The notes under the pieces were generated by a model. It made no database searches and was not told where the DNA came from. It was given only the letters and a program-made list of their open reading frames with translations. Below, piece by piece: positions 39,021 to 51,919 of a stretch of 64,000 bases of DNA. Source of the stretch: Calliopsis andreniformis (taxonomy: Eukaryota > Arthropoda > Insecta > Hymenoptera > Andrenidae); assembly GCF_051401765.1 (NCBI RefSeq), contig NW_027480429.1:9924157-9988156 (forward strand), read 5' to 3'. The position numbers were made by a program, and so were the translations under genes. The stretch's first letter is position 1. The number at the start of each line of letters is the position of its first letter.

Positions 39021-40140
39021 GAACGTAGACTTGGCCATCACTCTCCAAATTGGTTGCAATTATTCCTGTTATATGATGGAAACACTGTTGTATCTTTTTT
39101 TGCATTTTATGGTTCGGGCGTTGACTTCTAAGGCCCTAACTATTCAATCTGTTGGAGCAACGCCCTACAGTGAAGCCTTGGTTGCCCGGAAAGGAGAAAT
39201 GACCATCACTTTCAAACTGGTTGCAATTAATGTTGTTATACGATGGAAAAACTGTTGTGTTTATATTGTATTTTATGCTTCTGGCGTTGACTTCTAAGGA
39301 CCTAACTATTCGATCTGGTGGAGCAACGCCCTAGAGTGAGTCCTAGGTTGCTCGGAATGTAGAAATGACCATAACTTTCACACTGGTTGCAATTATTCGT
39401 TTTATACGATGGAAACGCTGTTGCAGTTAAAATGGAATTTATGCTTCTGGCGTTTACTTCTAAGGACCTAACTATTCGATCTGGTGGAGCAACGCCCTAG
39501 AGTGAAGCCTAGGTTTCCCGAAACGTAGAATTGGCCATCACTTTCAAACTGGTCGAAATTATTCCTGTTATATGATGGAAACACTGTTGTATTTTTGTTG
39601 TATTTTATGGTTCGGGCGTAGACTTCTACGGCCCTAACTATTCAATCTGTCGGAGCAACGCCCTAGGGTGAAGTCTAGGTTGCTCGGAAAGTAGAAATGA
39701 CCATAAGTTTAATACTGGTTGCAGTTATTCGTTTTATACGATGGAAAAGCTGTTGTATTTATATTGTATTTTATGCTTCTGGCGTTGACTTCTAAGGACC
39801 TAACTATTCGATCTGGTGGAGCAACGCCCTAGAGTGAATCCTAGGTTGCTCGGAATGTAGAAATGACCATAACTTCCACACTGGCTGCAATTATTCGTTT
39901 TATACGATGGAAACGCTGTTGTAGTTATATCGTATTTTATGCTTCTGGCGTTTACTTCTAAGGACCTAACTATTCGATCTGGTGGAGCAACGCCCTAGAG
40001 TGAATCCTAGGTTGCTCGGAATGTAGAAATGACCATAACTTTCACACTTGTTGCAATTATTCGTTTTATACGTTGGAAACGCTGTTGTATTTATATCGTA
40101 CTTTATGTTTCTGGCGTTTACTTCTAAGGACCCAACTATT
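39021..40140 (+). repeat. 7-monomer higher-order unit, early divergent copy
   Basis: The order of monomer classes here is the same as in the 1164-bp units further right: CTCCAAATTGG, AATGTTGTTATACG, a GCAGTTA monomer, CCGAAACGTAGAATTGG with GGTCGAAATT, TTTAATACTGGTTGCAG, CTGGCTGCAATTATTCG, then CACTTGTTGC with CGTACTTTATGTTTCTGG. It carries private changes, such as GCAGTTAAAATGGAATTTATG near 39424 and CCTAGGTTTCCCG near 39508, so it is older or less homogenised. Partial copies of the same order start near 33867 and 43173. Confidence 0.78.
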
Positions 40141-40600
40141 CGATCTGGTGGAGCAACGCCCTAGAGTGAATCCTAGGTTGCCCGGAATTTAGAAATGACC
40201 ATAACTTTCACACTGGTTGCAATTATTCGTTTTATACGATGGAAAAGCTGTTGTATTTATATTGTATTTTATGCTTCTGGCGTTGACTTCTAAGGCACTA
40301 ACTATTCGATCTGTTGGAGCAACGCCCTAGAGTGAAGCCTAGGTTGCCCGGAACGTAGAATGGGCCATCACTTTCAAACTGGTAGCAATTATTCCTGTTA
40401 TATGATGGAAACACTGTTGTATTTTTTTTTGCACTTTATGGTTCGGGCGTTGACTTCTAAGGCCCTAACTATTCAATCTGTTGGAGCAACGCCCTACAGT
40501 GAAGCCTAGGTTGCCCGGAAAGGAGAAATGACCATCACTTTCAAACTGGTTGCAATTAATGTTGTTATACGATGGAAAAACTGTTGTGTTTATATTGTAT
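39770..40600 (+). repeat. 5-monomer duplicated block, copy 1 (831 bp)
   Basis: This block recurs at an offset of 831 bp (five monomers plus 1 bp), for example CTGGCTGCAATTATTCG at 39881 and 40712. It contains the variant ATACGTTGGAAACGCTG at 40068-40084, whereas the second copy has ATACGATGGAAACGCTG. Confidence 0.82.
40071..40081 (+). other. Exact CENP-B-box core string CGTTGGAAACG
   Basis: In this monomer the usual CGATGGAAACG reads CGTTGGAAACG, identical to the central 11 bases of the human CENP-B box. The flanks differ: ATA precedes where the box has YTT, and CTG follows where the box has GGA, so the full match is 12 of 17. The second copy of the same 831-bp block has the usual CGATGG, so the change is private to this monomer. 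Confidence 0.5.
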
Positions 40601-41253
40601 TGTATGCTTCTGGCGTTGACTTCTAAGGACCCAACAATTCGATCTGGTGGAGCAACGCCCTAGAGTGAATCCTAGGTTGCTCGGAATGTAGAAATGACCA
40701 TAACTTTCACACTGGCTGCAATTATTCGTTTTATACGATGGAAACGCTGTTGTAGTTATATCGTATTTTATGCTTCTGGCGTTTACTTCTAAGGACCTAA
40801 CTATTCGATCTGGTGGAGCAACGCCCTAGAGTGAATCCTAGGTTGCTCGGAATGTAGAAATGACCATAACTTTCACACTTGTTGCAATTATTCGTTTTAT
40901 ACGATGGAAACGCTGTTGTATTTATATCGTACTTTATGTTTCTGGCGTTTACTTCTAAGGACCCAACTATTCGATCTGGTGGAGCAACGCCCTAGAGTGA
41001 ATCCTAGGTTGCCCGGAATTTAGAAATGACCATAACTTTCACACTGGTTGCAATTATTCGTTTTATACGATGGAAAAGCTGTTGTATTTATATTGTATTT
41101 TATGCTTCTGGCGTTGACTTCTAAGGCACTAACTATTCGATCTGTTGGAGCAACGCCCTAGAGTGAAGCCTAGGTTGCCCGGAACGTAGAATGGGCCATC
41201 ACTTTCAAACTGGTAGCAATTATTCCTGTTATATGATGGAAACACTGTTGTAT
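40601..41253 (+). repeat. 5-monomer duplicated block, partial copy 2
   Basis: This copy matches the previous block until the T run near 41250, where it continues with GTATTTTATGGTTCGGGCGTAGAC instead of GCACTTTATGGTTCGGGCGTTGAC. About four of the five monomers are therefore present. Confidence 0.75.
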
Positions 41254-44200
41254 TTTTTTTGTATTTTATGGTTCGGGCGTAGACTTCTACGGCCCTAACT
41301 ATTCAATCTGTTGGAGCAACGCCCTAGGGTGAAGCCTAGGTTGCCCGGAAAGGAGAAATGACCATCACTTTCAAACTGGTTGCAATTAATCTTGTTATAC
41401 AATGGAAAAACTGTTGTGTTTATATTGTATTTTATGCTTCTGGCGTTTACTTCTAAGGACCTAACTATTCGATCTGGTGGAGCAACGCCCTAGAGTGAAT
41501 CCTAGGTTGCTCGGAATGTAGAAATGACCATAACTTTCACACTTGTTGCAATTATTCGTTTTATAAGATGGAAACGCTGTTGTATTTAGATCGTATTTTA
41601 TGCTTCTGGCGTTTACTTCTAAGGACCTAACAATTCGATCTGGTGGAGCAACGCCCTAGAGTGAATCCTAGGTTGCTCGGAATGTAGAAATGACCATAAC
41701 TTTCACACTGGTTGCAATTATTCGTTTTATACGATGGAAACGCTGTTGTATTTTATCGGATTTTATGCTTCTGGCGTTTACTTCTAAGGACCTAACTATT
41801 CGATCTGGTGGAGCAACGCCCTAGAGTGAATCCTAGGTTGCTCGGAATGTAGAGATGACCATAACTTTCACACTGGTTGCAATTATTCGTTTTATACGAT
41901 GGAAACGCTGTTGTATCTATATTGTATTTTATGCTTCTGGCGCTGACTTCTAAGGCACTAACTATTCGATATGGTGGAGCAACGCCCTAGAGTGAAGCCT
42001 AGGTTGCCCGGAACGTAGAATTGGCCATCACTTTCAAACTGGTCGCAATTATTCCTGTTATATGATGGAAACACTGTTGTATTTTAATTGCATTTTAAGC
42101 TTCGGGCGTTGACTTCTAAGGCCCTAACTAATCAATCTGTTGGAGCAACGCCCTAGGGTGAATCCTAGCTTGCTCGGAAAGTAGAAATGAACATAAGTTT
42201 CATACTGGTCGCAATTATTCGTTTTATACGATGGAAAAGCTGTTGTATTTATATCGTATTTTATGCTTCTGGCGTTGACTTCTTGGGACGTAACTATTCG
42301 GTCTGGTGGAGCAGCGCCCTGGAGTGAAACCTAGGTTGCCCGGAACGTAGAATTGGCCATCACTTTCCAAATTGGTTGCAATTATTCCTGTTATATGATG
42401 GAAACACTGTTGTATTTTTATTGCATTCTATACTTCGGGCGTTGACTTCCAAGGCCCTAACTATTAAATCTGTTGGAGCAACGCCCTAGGGTGAAGCCTA
42501 GCTTGCTCGGAAAGTAGAAATGACCATAAGTTTCATACTGGTTGCAATTAATCCTTTTATACGATGGAAAAGCTGTTGTATTTATATCGTATTTTATGCT
42601 TCTGGCGTTGACTTCTAAGGCACTAACTATTCGATCTGGTGGAGCAACGCCCTAGAGTGAAGCCTAGGTTGCCCGGAACGTAGAATTGGCCATCACTTTC
42701 AAACTGGTTGCAATTATTCCTGTTATATGATGGAAACACTGTTGTATTTATATTGTATTTTCTGCTTCTGGCGTTGACTCCTAAGGCACTAACTATTCGA
42801 TATGGTGGAGCAACGCCCTAGAGTGAAGCCTAGGTTGCCCGGAACGTAGAATTGGCCATCACTTTCAAACTGGTCGAAATTATTCCTGTTATATGATGGA
42901 AACACTGTTGTATTTTTTTTGCATTTTATGGTTCGGGCGTAGACTTCTAAGGCCCTAACTGTTCAATCTGTTGGAGCAACGCCCTAGGGTGAAGCCTAGC
43001 TTGCTCGGAAAGTAGAAATGAACATAAGTTTCATACTGGTTGCAATTACTCGTTTTATACGATGGAAAAGCTGTTGTATTTATATCGTATTTTATGCTTC
43101 TGGCGTTGACTTCTTGGGCCGTAACTATTCGGTCTGGAGGAGCAACGCCCTTGAGTGAAACCTAGGTTGCCCGGTACGTAGAATTGGCCATCACTCTCCA
43201 AATTGGTTGCAAATATTCCTGTTATATGATGGAAACACTGTTGTATTTTTTTTTGCATTTTATGGTTCGGGCGTTGACTTCTAAGGCCCTAACTATTCAA
43301 TCTGTTGGAGCAACGCCCTACAGTGAAGCCTAGGTTGTTCGGAAAGGAGAAATGACCATCACTTTCAAAGTGGTTGCAATTAATGTTGTTATACGATGGA
43401 AAAACTGTTGTGTTTATATTGTATTTTATGCTTCTGGCGTTGACTTCTAAGGACCTAACTATTCGATCTGGTGGAGCAACGCCCTAGAGTGAATCCTAGG
43501 TTGCTCGGAATGTAGAAATGACCATAACTTTCACACTGGTTGCAATTATTCGTTTTATACGATGGAAACGCTGTTGCAGTTATATCGTATTTTATGCTTC
43601 TGGCGTTTACTTCTAAGGACCTAACTATTCGATCTGGTGGAGCAACGCCCTAGAGTGAAGCCTAGGTGGCCCGAAACGTAGAATTGGCCATCACTTTCAA
43701 ACTGGTCGAAATTATTCCTGTTATATGATGGAAACACTGTTGTATTTTTTTTGTATTTTATGGTTCGGGCGTAGACTTCTACGGCCCTAACTATTCAATC
43801 TGTTGGAGCAACGCCCTAGGGTGAAGCCTAGGTTGCTCGGAAAGTAGAAATGACCATAAGTTTAATACTGGTTGCAGTTATTCGTTTTATACGATGGAAA
43901 AGCTGTTGTATTTATATTGTATTTTATGCTTCTGGCGTTGACTTCTAAGGACCTAACTATTCGATCTGGTGGAGCAACGCCCTAGAGTGAAGCCTAGGTT
44001 GCCCGGAACGTAGAATTGGCCATCACTTTCAAACTGGTCGAAATTATTCCTGTTATATGATGGAAACACTGTTGTATTTTTTTTTGCATTTTATGGTTCG
44101 GGCGTAGACTTCTAAGGCCCTAACTGTTCAATCTGTTGGAGCAACGCCCTAGGGTGAAGCCTAGCTTGCTCGGAAAGTAGAAATGAACATAAGTTTCATA

Positions 44201-45336
44201 CTGGTTGCAATTACTCGTTTTATACGATGGAAAAGCTGTTGTATTTATAACGTATTTTATGCTTCTGGCGTTGACTTCTTGGGCCGTAACTATTCGGTCT
44301 GGAGGAGCAACGCCCTTGAGTGAAACCTAGGTTGCCCGGAACGTATAATTGGCCATCACTTTCCAAATTGGTTGCAATTATTCCTGTTATATTATGGAAA
44401 CACTGTTGTATTTTTATTGCATTATATGCTCCGGGCGTTGACTTCTAAGGCCCTAACTATTCAATCAGTTGGAGCAACGCCCTAGGGTGAAGCCTAGCTT
44501 GCTCGGAAAGTAGAAATGACCATAAGTTTCATACAGGTTGCAATTATTCGTTTTATACGATGGAAACACTGTTGTATTTTTATTGTATTTTATGCTTCTG
44601 GCGTTGACTTCTAAGGACCTAACTATTCGATCTGGTGGAGCAACGCCCTAGAGTGAATCCTAGGTTGCTCGGAATGTAGAAATGACCATAACTTTCACAC
44701 TGGTTGCAATTATTCGTTTTATACGATGGAAACGCTGTTGCAGTTACATCGTATTTTATGCTTCTGGCGTTTACTTCTAAGGACCTAACTATCCGATCTG
44801 GTGGAGCAACACCCGAGAGTGAATCCTAGGTTGCTCGGAATGTAGAAATGACCATAACTTTCACACTTGTTGCAATTATTCGTTTTATACGATGGTAACG
44901 CTGTTGTATTTATATTGTATTTTATGCTTCTGGCGTTGACTTCTAAGGCACTAACTAATCGATATGGTGGAGCAACGCCCTAGAGTGAAGCCTAGGTTGC
45001 CCAGAACGTAGAATTGGCCATCACTCTCCAAATTGGTTGCAGTTATTCCTGTTATATGATGGAAACACTGTTGTATTTTTTTTGCATTTTATGGTTCGGG
45101 CGTAGACTTCTAAGGCCCTAACTGTTCAATCTGTTGGAGCAACGCCCTAGGGTGAAGCCTAGCTTGCTCGGAAAGTAGAAATGACCATAACTTTCACACT
45201 GGTTGCAATTATTCGTTTTATACGATGGAAACGCTGTTGTATTTATATTGTATTTTATGCTTCTGGCGTTGACTTCTAAGGCACTAACTATTCGATATGG
45301 TGGAGCAACGCCCTAGAGTGAAGCCTAGGTTGCCCG

Positions 45337-46500
45337 GAACGTAGAATTGGCCATCACTCTCCAAATTGGTTGCAATTATTCCTGTTATATGATGGAAACA
45401 CTGTTGTATTTTTTTTTGCATTTTATGGTTCGGGCGTTGACTTCTAAGGCCCTAACTATTCAATCTGTTGGAGCAACGCCCTACAGTGAAGCCTAGGTTG
45501 CCCGGAAAGGAGAAATGACCATCACTTTCAAACTGGTTGCAATTAATGTTGTTATACGATGGAAAAACTGTTGTGTTTATATTGTATTTTCTGCTTCTGG
45601 CGTTGACTTCTAAGGACCTAACTATTCGATCTGGTGGAGCAACGCCCTAGAGTGAATCCTAGGTTGCTCGGAATGTAGAAATGACCATAACTTTCACACT
45701 GGTTGCAATTATTCGTTTTATACGATGGAAACGCTGTTGCAGTTATATCGTATTTTATGCTTCTGGCGTTTACTTCTAAGGACCTAACTATTCGATCTGG
45801 TGGAGCAACGCCCTAGAGTGAAGCCTAGGTTGCCCGAAACGTAGAATTGGCCATCACTTTCAAACTGGTCGAAATTATTCCTGTTATATGATGGAAACAC
45901 TGTTGTATTTTTTTTGTATTTTATGGTTCGGGCGTAGACTTCTACGGCCCTAACTATTCAATCTGTTGGAGCAACGCCCTAGGGTGAAGCCTAGGTTGCT
46001 CAGAAAGTAGAAATGACCATAAGTTTAATACTGGTTGCAGTTATTCGTTTTATACGATGGAAAAGCTGTTGTATTTATATTGTATTTTATGCTTCTGGCG
46101 TTGACTTCTAAGGACCTAACTATTCGATCTGGTGGAGCAACGCCCTAGAGTGAATCCTAGGTTGCTCGGAATGTAGAAATGACCATAACTTTCACACTGG
46201 CTGCAATTATTCGTTTTATACGATGGAAACGCTGTTGTAGTTATATCGTATTTTATGCTTCTGGCGTTTACTTCTAAGGACCTAACTATTCGATCTGGTG
46301 GAGCAACGCCCTAGAGTGAATCCTAGGTTGCTCGGAATGTAGAAATGACCATAACTTTCACACTTGTTGCAATTATTCGTTTTATACGATGGAAACGCTG
46401 TTGTATTTATATCGTACTTTATGTTTCTGGCGTTTACTTCTAAGGACCTAACTATTCGATCTGGTGGAGCAACGCCCTAGAGTGAATCCTAGGTTGCCCG
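45337..46500 (+). repeat. 7-monomer higher-order unit, copy
   Basis: This copy shows the same class order as the pairs at 49157-51484 and 61451-63640. It has CTCTCCAAATTGG in the first monomer and TTGCTCAGAAAGTAG in the fifth, where later copies have CTTTCCAAATTGG and TTGCTCGTAAAGTAG. It recurs at 57631 as part of the block copied at an offset of 12,294 bp. Confidence 0.8.
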
Positions 46501-49156
46501 GAATGTAGAAATGACCATAACTTTCACACTGGTTGCAATTATTCGTTTTATACGATGGAAAAGCTGTTGTATTTATATTGTATTTTATGCTTCTGGCGTT
46601 GACTTCTAAGGCACTAACTATTCGATCTGTTGGAGCAACGCCCTAGAGTGAAGCCTAGGTTGGCCGGAACGTAGAATGGGCCATCACTTTCAAACTGGTC
46701 GCAATTATTCCTGTTATATGATGGAAACACTGTTGTATTTTTTTTGCATTCTATGGCTCGGGCGTAGAGTTCTAAGGCCCTAACTATTCAATCTGTCGGA
46801 GCAACGCCCTAGGGTGAAGCCTAGGTTGCTAGGATAGTAGAAATGACCATAGGTTTCATACTGGTTGCAATTATCCGTTTTATACGATGGAAAAGCTGTT
46901 GTATTTATATTGTATTTTATGCTTCTGGCGTTGACTTCTAAGGCACTAACTATTCGACATGGTGGAGCAACGCCTTAGAGTGAAGCCTAGGTTGCCCGGA
47001 ACGTAGAATTGGCCATCACTTTCCAAATTGGTTGCAATTATTCCTGTTATATGATGGAAACACTGTTGTATTTTTTTTGCATTTTATGGTTCGGGCGTTG
47101 ACTTCTAAGGCCCTAACTATTCAATCTGTTGGAGCAAGGCCCTAGGGTGAAGCCTAGGTTGCTCGGAAAGTAGAAATGACCATAAGTTTCATACTGGTTG
47201 CAATTATTCGTTTTATACGATGGAAAAACTGTTGTATTTATATTTTAATTTATGCTTCTGCCGTTGTCTTCTAAGGCACTATCTATTCGATCTGGTGGAG
47301 CAACGCCCTAGATAGAATCCTAGTTTGCCCGGAACGTAGAATTGGCCATCACTTTCAAACTGGTTGCAATTATTCCTGATATATGATGGAAACACTGTTG
47401 TATTTTTTTGCATTTTATGGTTCGGGCGTTCACTTCTAAGGTCCTAAGTATTCAATCTGTTGGAGCAACGCCCTATGGTGAAGCCTAGCTTGCTCGGAAA
47501 GTAGAAATGACCATAAGTTTCATACTGGTTGCAATTATTCGTTTTATACGATGGAAACACTGTTGTATTTATATTGTATTTTATGCTTCTGGCGTTGACT
47601 TCTAAGGCCCTAGCTATTCGATCTAGTGGAGCAACGCCCTAGAGTGAAGCCTAGGTTGCCCGGAAAGGAGAAATGACCATCACTTTCAACCTGGTTGCTG
47701 CTAATCTTGTTATACGATGGAAAAACTGTTGTATTTATATCGTGTTTTAAGCTTCTGGCGTTGACTTCTAAGGACCTAACTATTCGATCTGGTGGAGCAA
47801 CGCCCTTGAGTGAATCCTAGGTTGCTCGGAATGTAGAAATGACCATAACTTTCACACTGGTTGCAATTATTCGTTTTATACGATGGAAACGCTGTTGTAG
47901 TTATATCGTATTTTATGCTTCTGGCGTTTACTTCTAAGGACCTAACTACTCGATCTGGTGGAGCAACGCCCTAGAGTGAATCCTAGGTTGCTCGGAATGT
48001 AGAAATGACCATAACTTTCACACTTGTTGCAATTACTCGTTTTATACGATGGAAACGCTGTTGTAGTTATATCGTATTTTATGCTTCTGGCGTTTACTTC
48101 TAAGGACCTAACTATTCGACCTGGTGGAGCAACGCCCTAGAGTGAATCCTAGGTTGCTCGGAATGTAGAAATGACCATAACTTTCACACTTGTTGCAATT
48201 ATTCGTTTTATACGATGGAAACGCTGTTGTATTTATGTCGAACTTTATGCTTCTGGCGTTTACTTCTAAGGACCTAACTATTCGATCTGGTGGAGCAACG
48301 CCCTAGAGTGAATCCTAGGTTGCTCGGAATGTAGAAATGACCATAACTTTCACACTGGTTGCAATTATTCGTTTTATACGATGGAAAAGCTGTTGTATTT
48401 ATATTGTATTTTATGCTTCTGGCGTTGACTTCTAAGGCACTAACTATTCGATCTGTTGGAGCAACGCCCTAGAGTGAAGCCTAGGTTGCCCGGAACGTAG
48501 AATTGGCCATCACTTTCAAACTGGTCGCAATTATTCCTGTTATATGACGGAAACACTGTTGTATTTTTTTTGCATTTTATGGCTCGGGCGTAGAGTTCTA
48601 AGGCCGTAACTATTCAATCTGTTGGAGCAAGGCCCTAGGGTGAAGCCTATGTTGCTCGGAAAGTAGAAATGACCATAAGTTTCATACTGGTTGCAATTAT
48701 TCGTTTTATACGATGGAAAAACTGTTGTATTTATATTTTATTTTATGCTTCTGGCGTTGGCTTCTAAGGCACTATCTATTCGATCCGGTGGAGCAACGCC
48801 CTAGATAGAAGCCTAGTTTGCCCGGAACGTAGAATTGGCCATCACTTTCAAACTGGTTGCAATTATTCCTGTTATATGATGGAAACAATGTTGTATTTTC
48901 TTTGCATTTTATGGTACGGGCGTTCACTTCTAAGGTCCTAACTATTCAATCTGCTGGAGCAACGCCCTATGGTGAAGCCTAGCTTGCTCGGAAAGTAGAA
49001 ATGACCATAAGCTTCACACTTGTTGCAATTCTTCGTTTTATACGATGGAAACGCTGTTGTATTTATGTCGAACTTTATGCTTCTGGCGTTTACTTCTAAG
49101 GACCTAACTATTCGATCTGGTGGAGCAACGCCCTAGAGTGAAGCCTAGGTTGCCCG

Positions 49157-50320
49157 GAACGTAGAATTGGCCATCACTTTCCAAATTGGTTGCAATTATT
49201 CCTGTTATATGATGGAAACACTGTTGTATTTTTTTTTGCATTTTATGGTTCGGGCGTTGACTTCTAAGGCCCTAACTATTCAATCTGTTGGAGCAACGCC
49301 CTACAGTGAAGCCTAGGTTGCCCGGAAAGGAGAAATGACCATCACTTTCAAACTGGTTGCAATTAATGTTGTTATACGATGGAAAAACTGTTGTGTTTAT
49401 ATTGTATTTTCTGCTTCTGGCGTTGACTTCTAAGGACCTAACTATTCGATCTGGTGGAGCAACGCCCTAGAGTGAATCCTAGGTTGCTCGGAATGTAGAA
49501 ATGACCATAACTTTCACACTGGTTGCAATTATTCGTTTTATACGATGGAAACGCTGTTGCAGTTATATCGTATTTTATGCTTCTGGCGTTTACTTCTAAG
49601 GACCTAACTATTCGATCTGGTGGAGCAACGCCCTAGAGTGAAGCCTAGGTTGCCCGAAACGTAGAATTGGCCATCACTTTCAAACTGGTCGAAATTATTC
49701 CTGTTATATGATGGAAACACTGTTGTATTTTTTCTGTATTTTATGGTTCGGGCGTAGACTTCTACGGCCCTAACTATTCAATCTGTTGGGGCAACGCCCT
49801 AGGGTGAAGCCTAGGTTGCTCGTAAAGTAGAAATGACCATAAGTTTAATACTGGTTGCAGTTATTCGTTTTATACGATGGAAAAGCTGTTGTATTTATAT
49901 TGTATTTTATGCTTCTGGCGTAGACTTCTAAGGACCTAACTATTCGATCTGGTGGAGCAACGCCCTAGAGTGAATCCTAGGTTGCTCGGAATGTAGAAAT
50001 GACCATAACTTTCACACTGGCTGCAATTATTGGTTTTATACGATGGAAACGCTGTTCTAGTTATATCGTATTTTATGCTTCTGGCGTTTACTTCTAAGGA
50101 CCTAACTATTCGATCTGGTGGAGCAACGCCCTAGAGTGAATCCTAGGTTGCTCGGAATGTAGAAATGACCATAACTTTCACGCTTGTTGCAATTATTCGT
50201 TTTATACGATGGAAACGCTGTTGTATTTATATCGTACTTTATGTTTCTGGCGTTTACTTCTAAGGACCTAACTATTCGATCTGGTGGAGCAACGCCCTAG
50301 AGTGAAGCCTAGGTTGCCCG
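49157..50320 (+). repeat. 7-monomer higher-order unit (1164 bp), left member of tandem pair
   Basis: This unit and the next start with GAACGTAGAATTGG plus CTTTCCAAATTGG, 1164 bp apart (seven monomers plus 2 bp). The same pair recurs at 53642 and 54806, and at 61451 and 62615. A distinctive variant is GGCGTAGACTTCTAAGGACC near 49917; the right member has GGCGTTGAC at that place. Confidence 0.87.
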
Positions 50321-51484
50321 GAACGTAGAATTGGCCATCACTTTCCAAATTGGTTGCAATTATTCCTGTTATATGATGGAAACACTGTTGTATTTTTTTT
50401 TGCATTTTATGGTTCGGGCGTTGACTTCTAAGGCCCTAACTATTCAATCTGTTGGAGCAACGCCCTACAGTGAAGCCTAGGTTGCCCGGAAAGGAGAAAT
50501 GACCATCACTTTCAAACTGGTTGCAATTAATGTTGTTATACGATGGAAAAACTGTTGTGTTTATATTGTATTTTCTGCTTCTGGCGTTGACTTCTAAGGA
50601 CCTAACTATTCGATCTGGTGGAGCAACGCCCTAGAGTGAATCCTAGGTTGCTCGGAATGTAGAAATGACCATAACTTTCACACTGGTTGCAATTATTCGT
50701 TTTATACGATGGAAACGCTGTTGCAGTTATATCGTATTTTATGCTTCTGGCGTTTACTTCTAAGGACCTAACTATTCGATCTGGTGGAGCAACGCCCTAG
50801 AGTGAAGCCTAGGTTGCCCGAAACGTAGAATTGGCCATCACTTTCAAACTGGTCGAAATTATTCCTGTTATATGATGGAAACACTGTTGTATTTTTTCTG
50901 TATTTTATGGTTCGGGCGTAGACTTCTACGGCCCTAACTATTCAATCTGTTGGGGCAACGCCCTAGGGTGAAGCCTAGGTTGCTCGTAAAGTAGAAATGA
51001 CCATAAGTTTAATACTGGTTGCAGTTATTCGTTTTATACGATGGAAAAGCTGTTGTATTTATATTGTATTTTATGCTTCTGGCGTTGACTTCTAAGGACC
51101 TAACTATTCGATCTGGTGGAGCAACGCCCTAGAGTGAATCCTAGGTTGCTCGGAATGTAGAAATGACCATAACTTTCACACTGGCTGCAATTATTCGTTT
51201 TATACGATGGAAACGCTGTTGTAGTTATATCGTATTTTATGCTTCTGGCGTTTACTTCTAAGGACCTAACTATTCGATCTGGTGGAGCAACGCCCTAGAG
51301 TGAATCCTAGGTTGCTCGGAATGTAGAAATGACCATAACTTTCACACTTGTTGCAATTATTCGTTTTATACGATGGAAACGCTGTTGTATTTAGATCGTA
51401 TTTTATGCTTCTGGCGTTTACTTCTAAGGACCTAACAATTCGATCTGGTGGAGCAACGCCCTAGAGTGAATCCTAGGTTGCTCG
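50321..51484 (+). repeat. 7-monomer higher-order unit (1164 bp), right member of tandem pair
   Basis: This is the right member of the pair. It matches the left member except in the last monomer, which changes to ATTTAGATCGTATTTTATG with CTAACAATTCG near 51400-51440. That end matches the monomer near 41587, so the unit was joined to a different neighbour by in-register exchange. Confidence 0.84.
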
Positions 51485-51919
51485 GAATGTAGAAATGACC
51501 ATAACTTTCACACTGGTTGCAATTATTCGTTTTATACGATGGAAACGCTGTTGTATTTTATCGGATTTTATGCTTCTGGCGTTTACTTCTAAGGACCTAA
51601 CTATTCGATCTGGTGGAGCAACGCCCTAGAGTGAATCCTAGGTTGCTCGGAATGTAGAGATGACCATAACTTTCACACTGGTTGCAATTATTCGTTTTAT
51701 ACGATGGAAACGCTGTTGTATCTATATTGTATTTTATGCTTCTGGCGCTGACTTCTAAGGCACTAACTATTCGATATGGTGGAGCAACGCCCTAGAGTGA
51801 AGCCTAGGTTGCCCGGAACGTAGAATTGGCCATCACTTTCAAACTGGTCGCAATTATTCCTGTTATATGATGGAAACACTGTTGTATTTTAATTGCATTT
51901 TAAGCTTCGGGCGTTGACT

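Larger units (their letters stand above)
44690..51350 (+). repeat. ~6.7-kb duplicated satellite block, left copy
   Basis: This block recurs at 56984-63644 at an offset of 12,294 bp. Paired landmarks are ATCCGATCTGGTGG (44791 and 57085), AGGATAGTAGAAATG (46831 and 59125), GCTGCTAATCTTG (47697 and 59991) and GAACGTAGAATTGG (49157 and 61451). The offset is constant across these landmarks, so no net insertion or deletion separates the copies there. Confidence 0.87.
47435..51919 (+). repeat. 27-monomer higher-order unit, copy 1 (4485 bp)
   Basis: The block repeats immediately at an offset of 4485 bp (27 monomers plus 3 bp). Markers are GGTTGCTGCTAATCTTG (gctgctaatc at 47697 and 52182), GATAGAAGCCTAGTTTGCCC, and GAACGTAGAATTGG with CTTTCCAAATTGG (49157 and 53642). 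The left breakpoint is near TTCTAAGGTCCTAAGTATTC. It contains two 1164-bp 7-monomer units in tandem. Confidence 0.88.

Noticed and set aside
42090..42100. AAGCTT sites (near 42097, 47748, 51901, 52233, 56387 and 60042) as evidence of a HindIII-type satellite family
   Set aside because: The usual sequence is ATGCTT; AAGCTT arises by one substitution in a few monomers and is copied with the duplicated blocks. It does not recur once per monomer.
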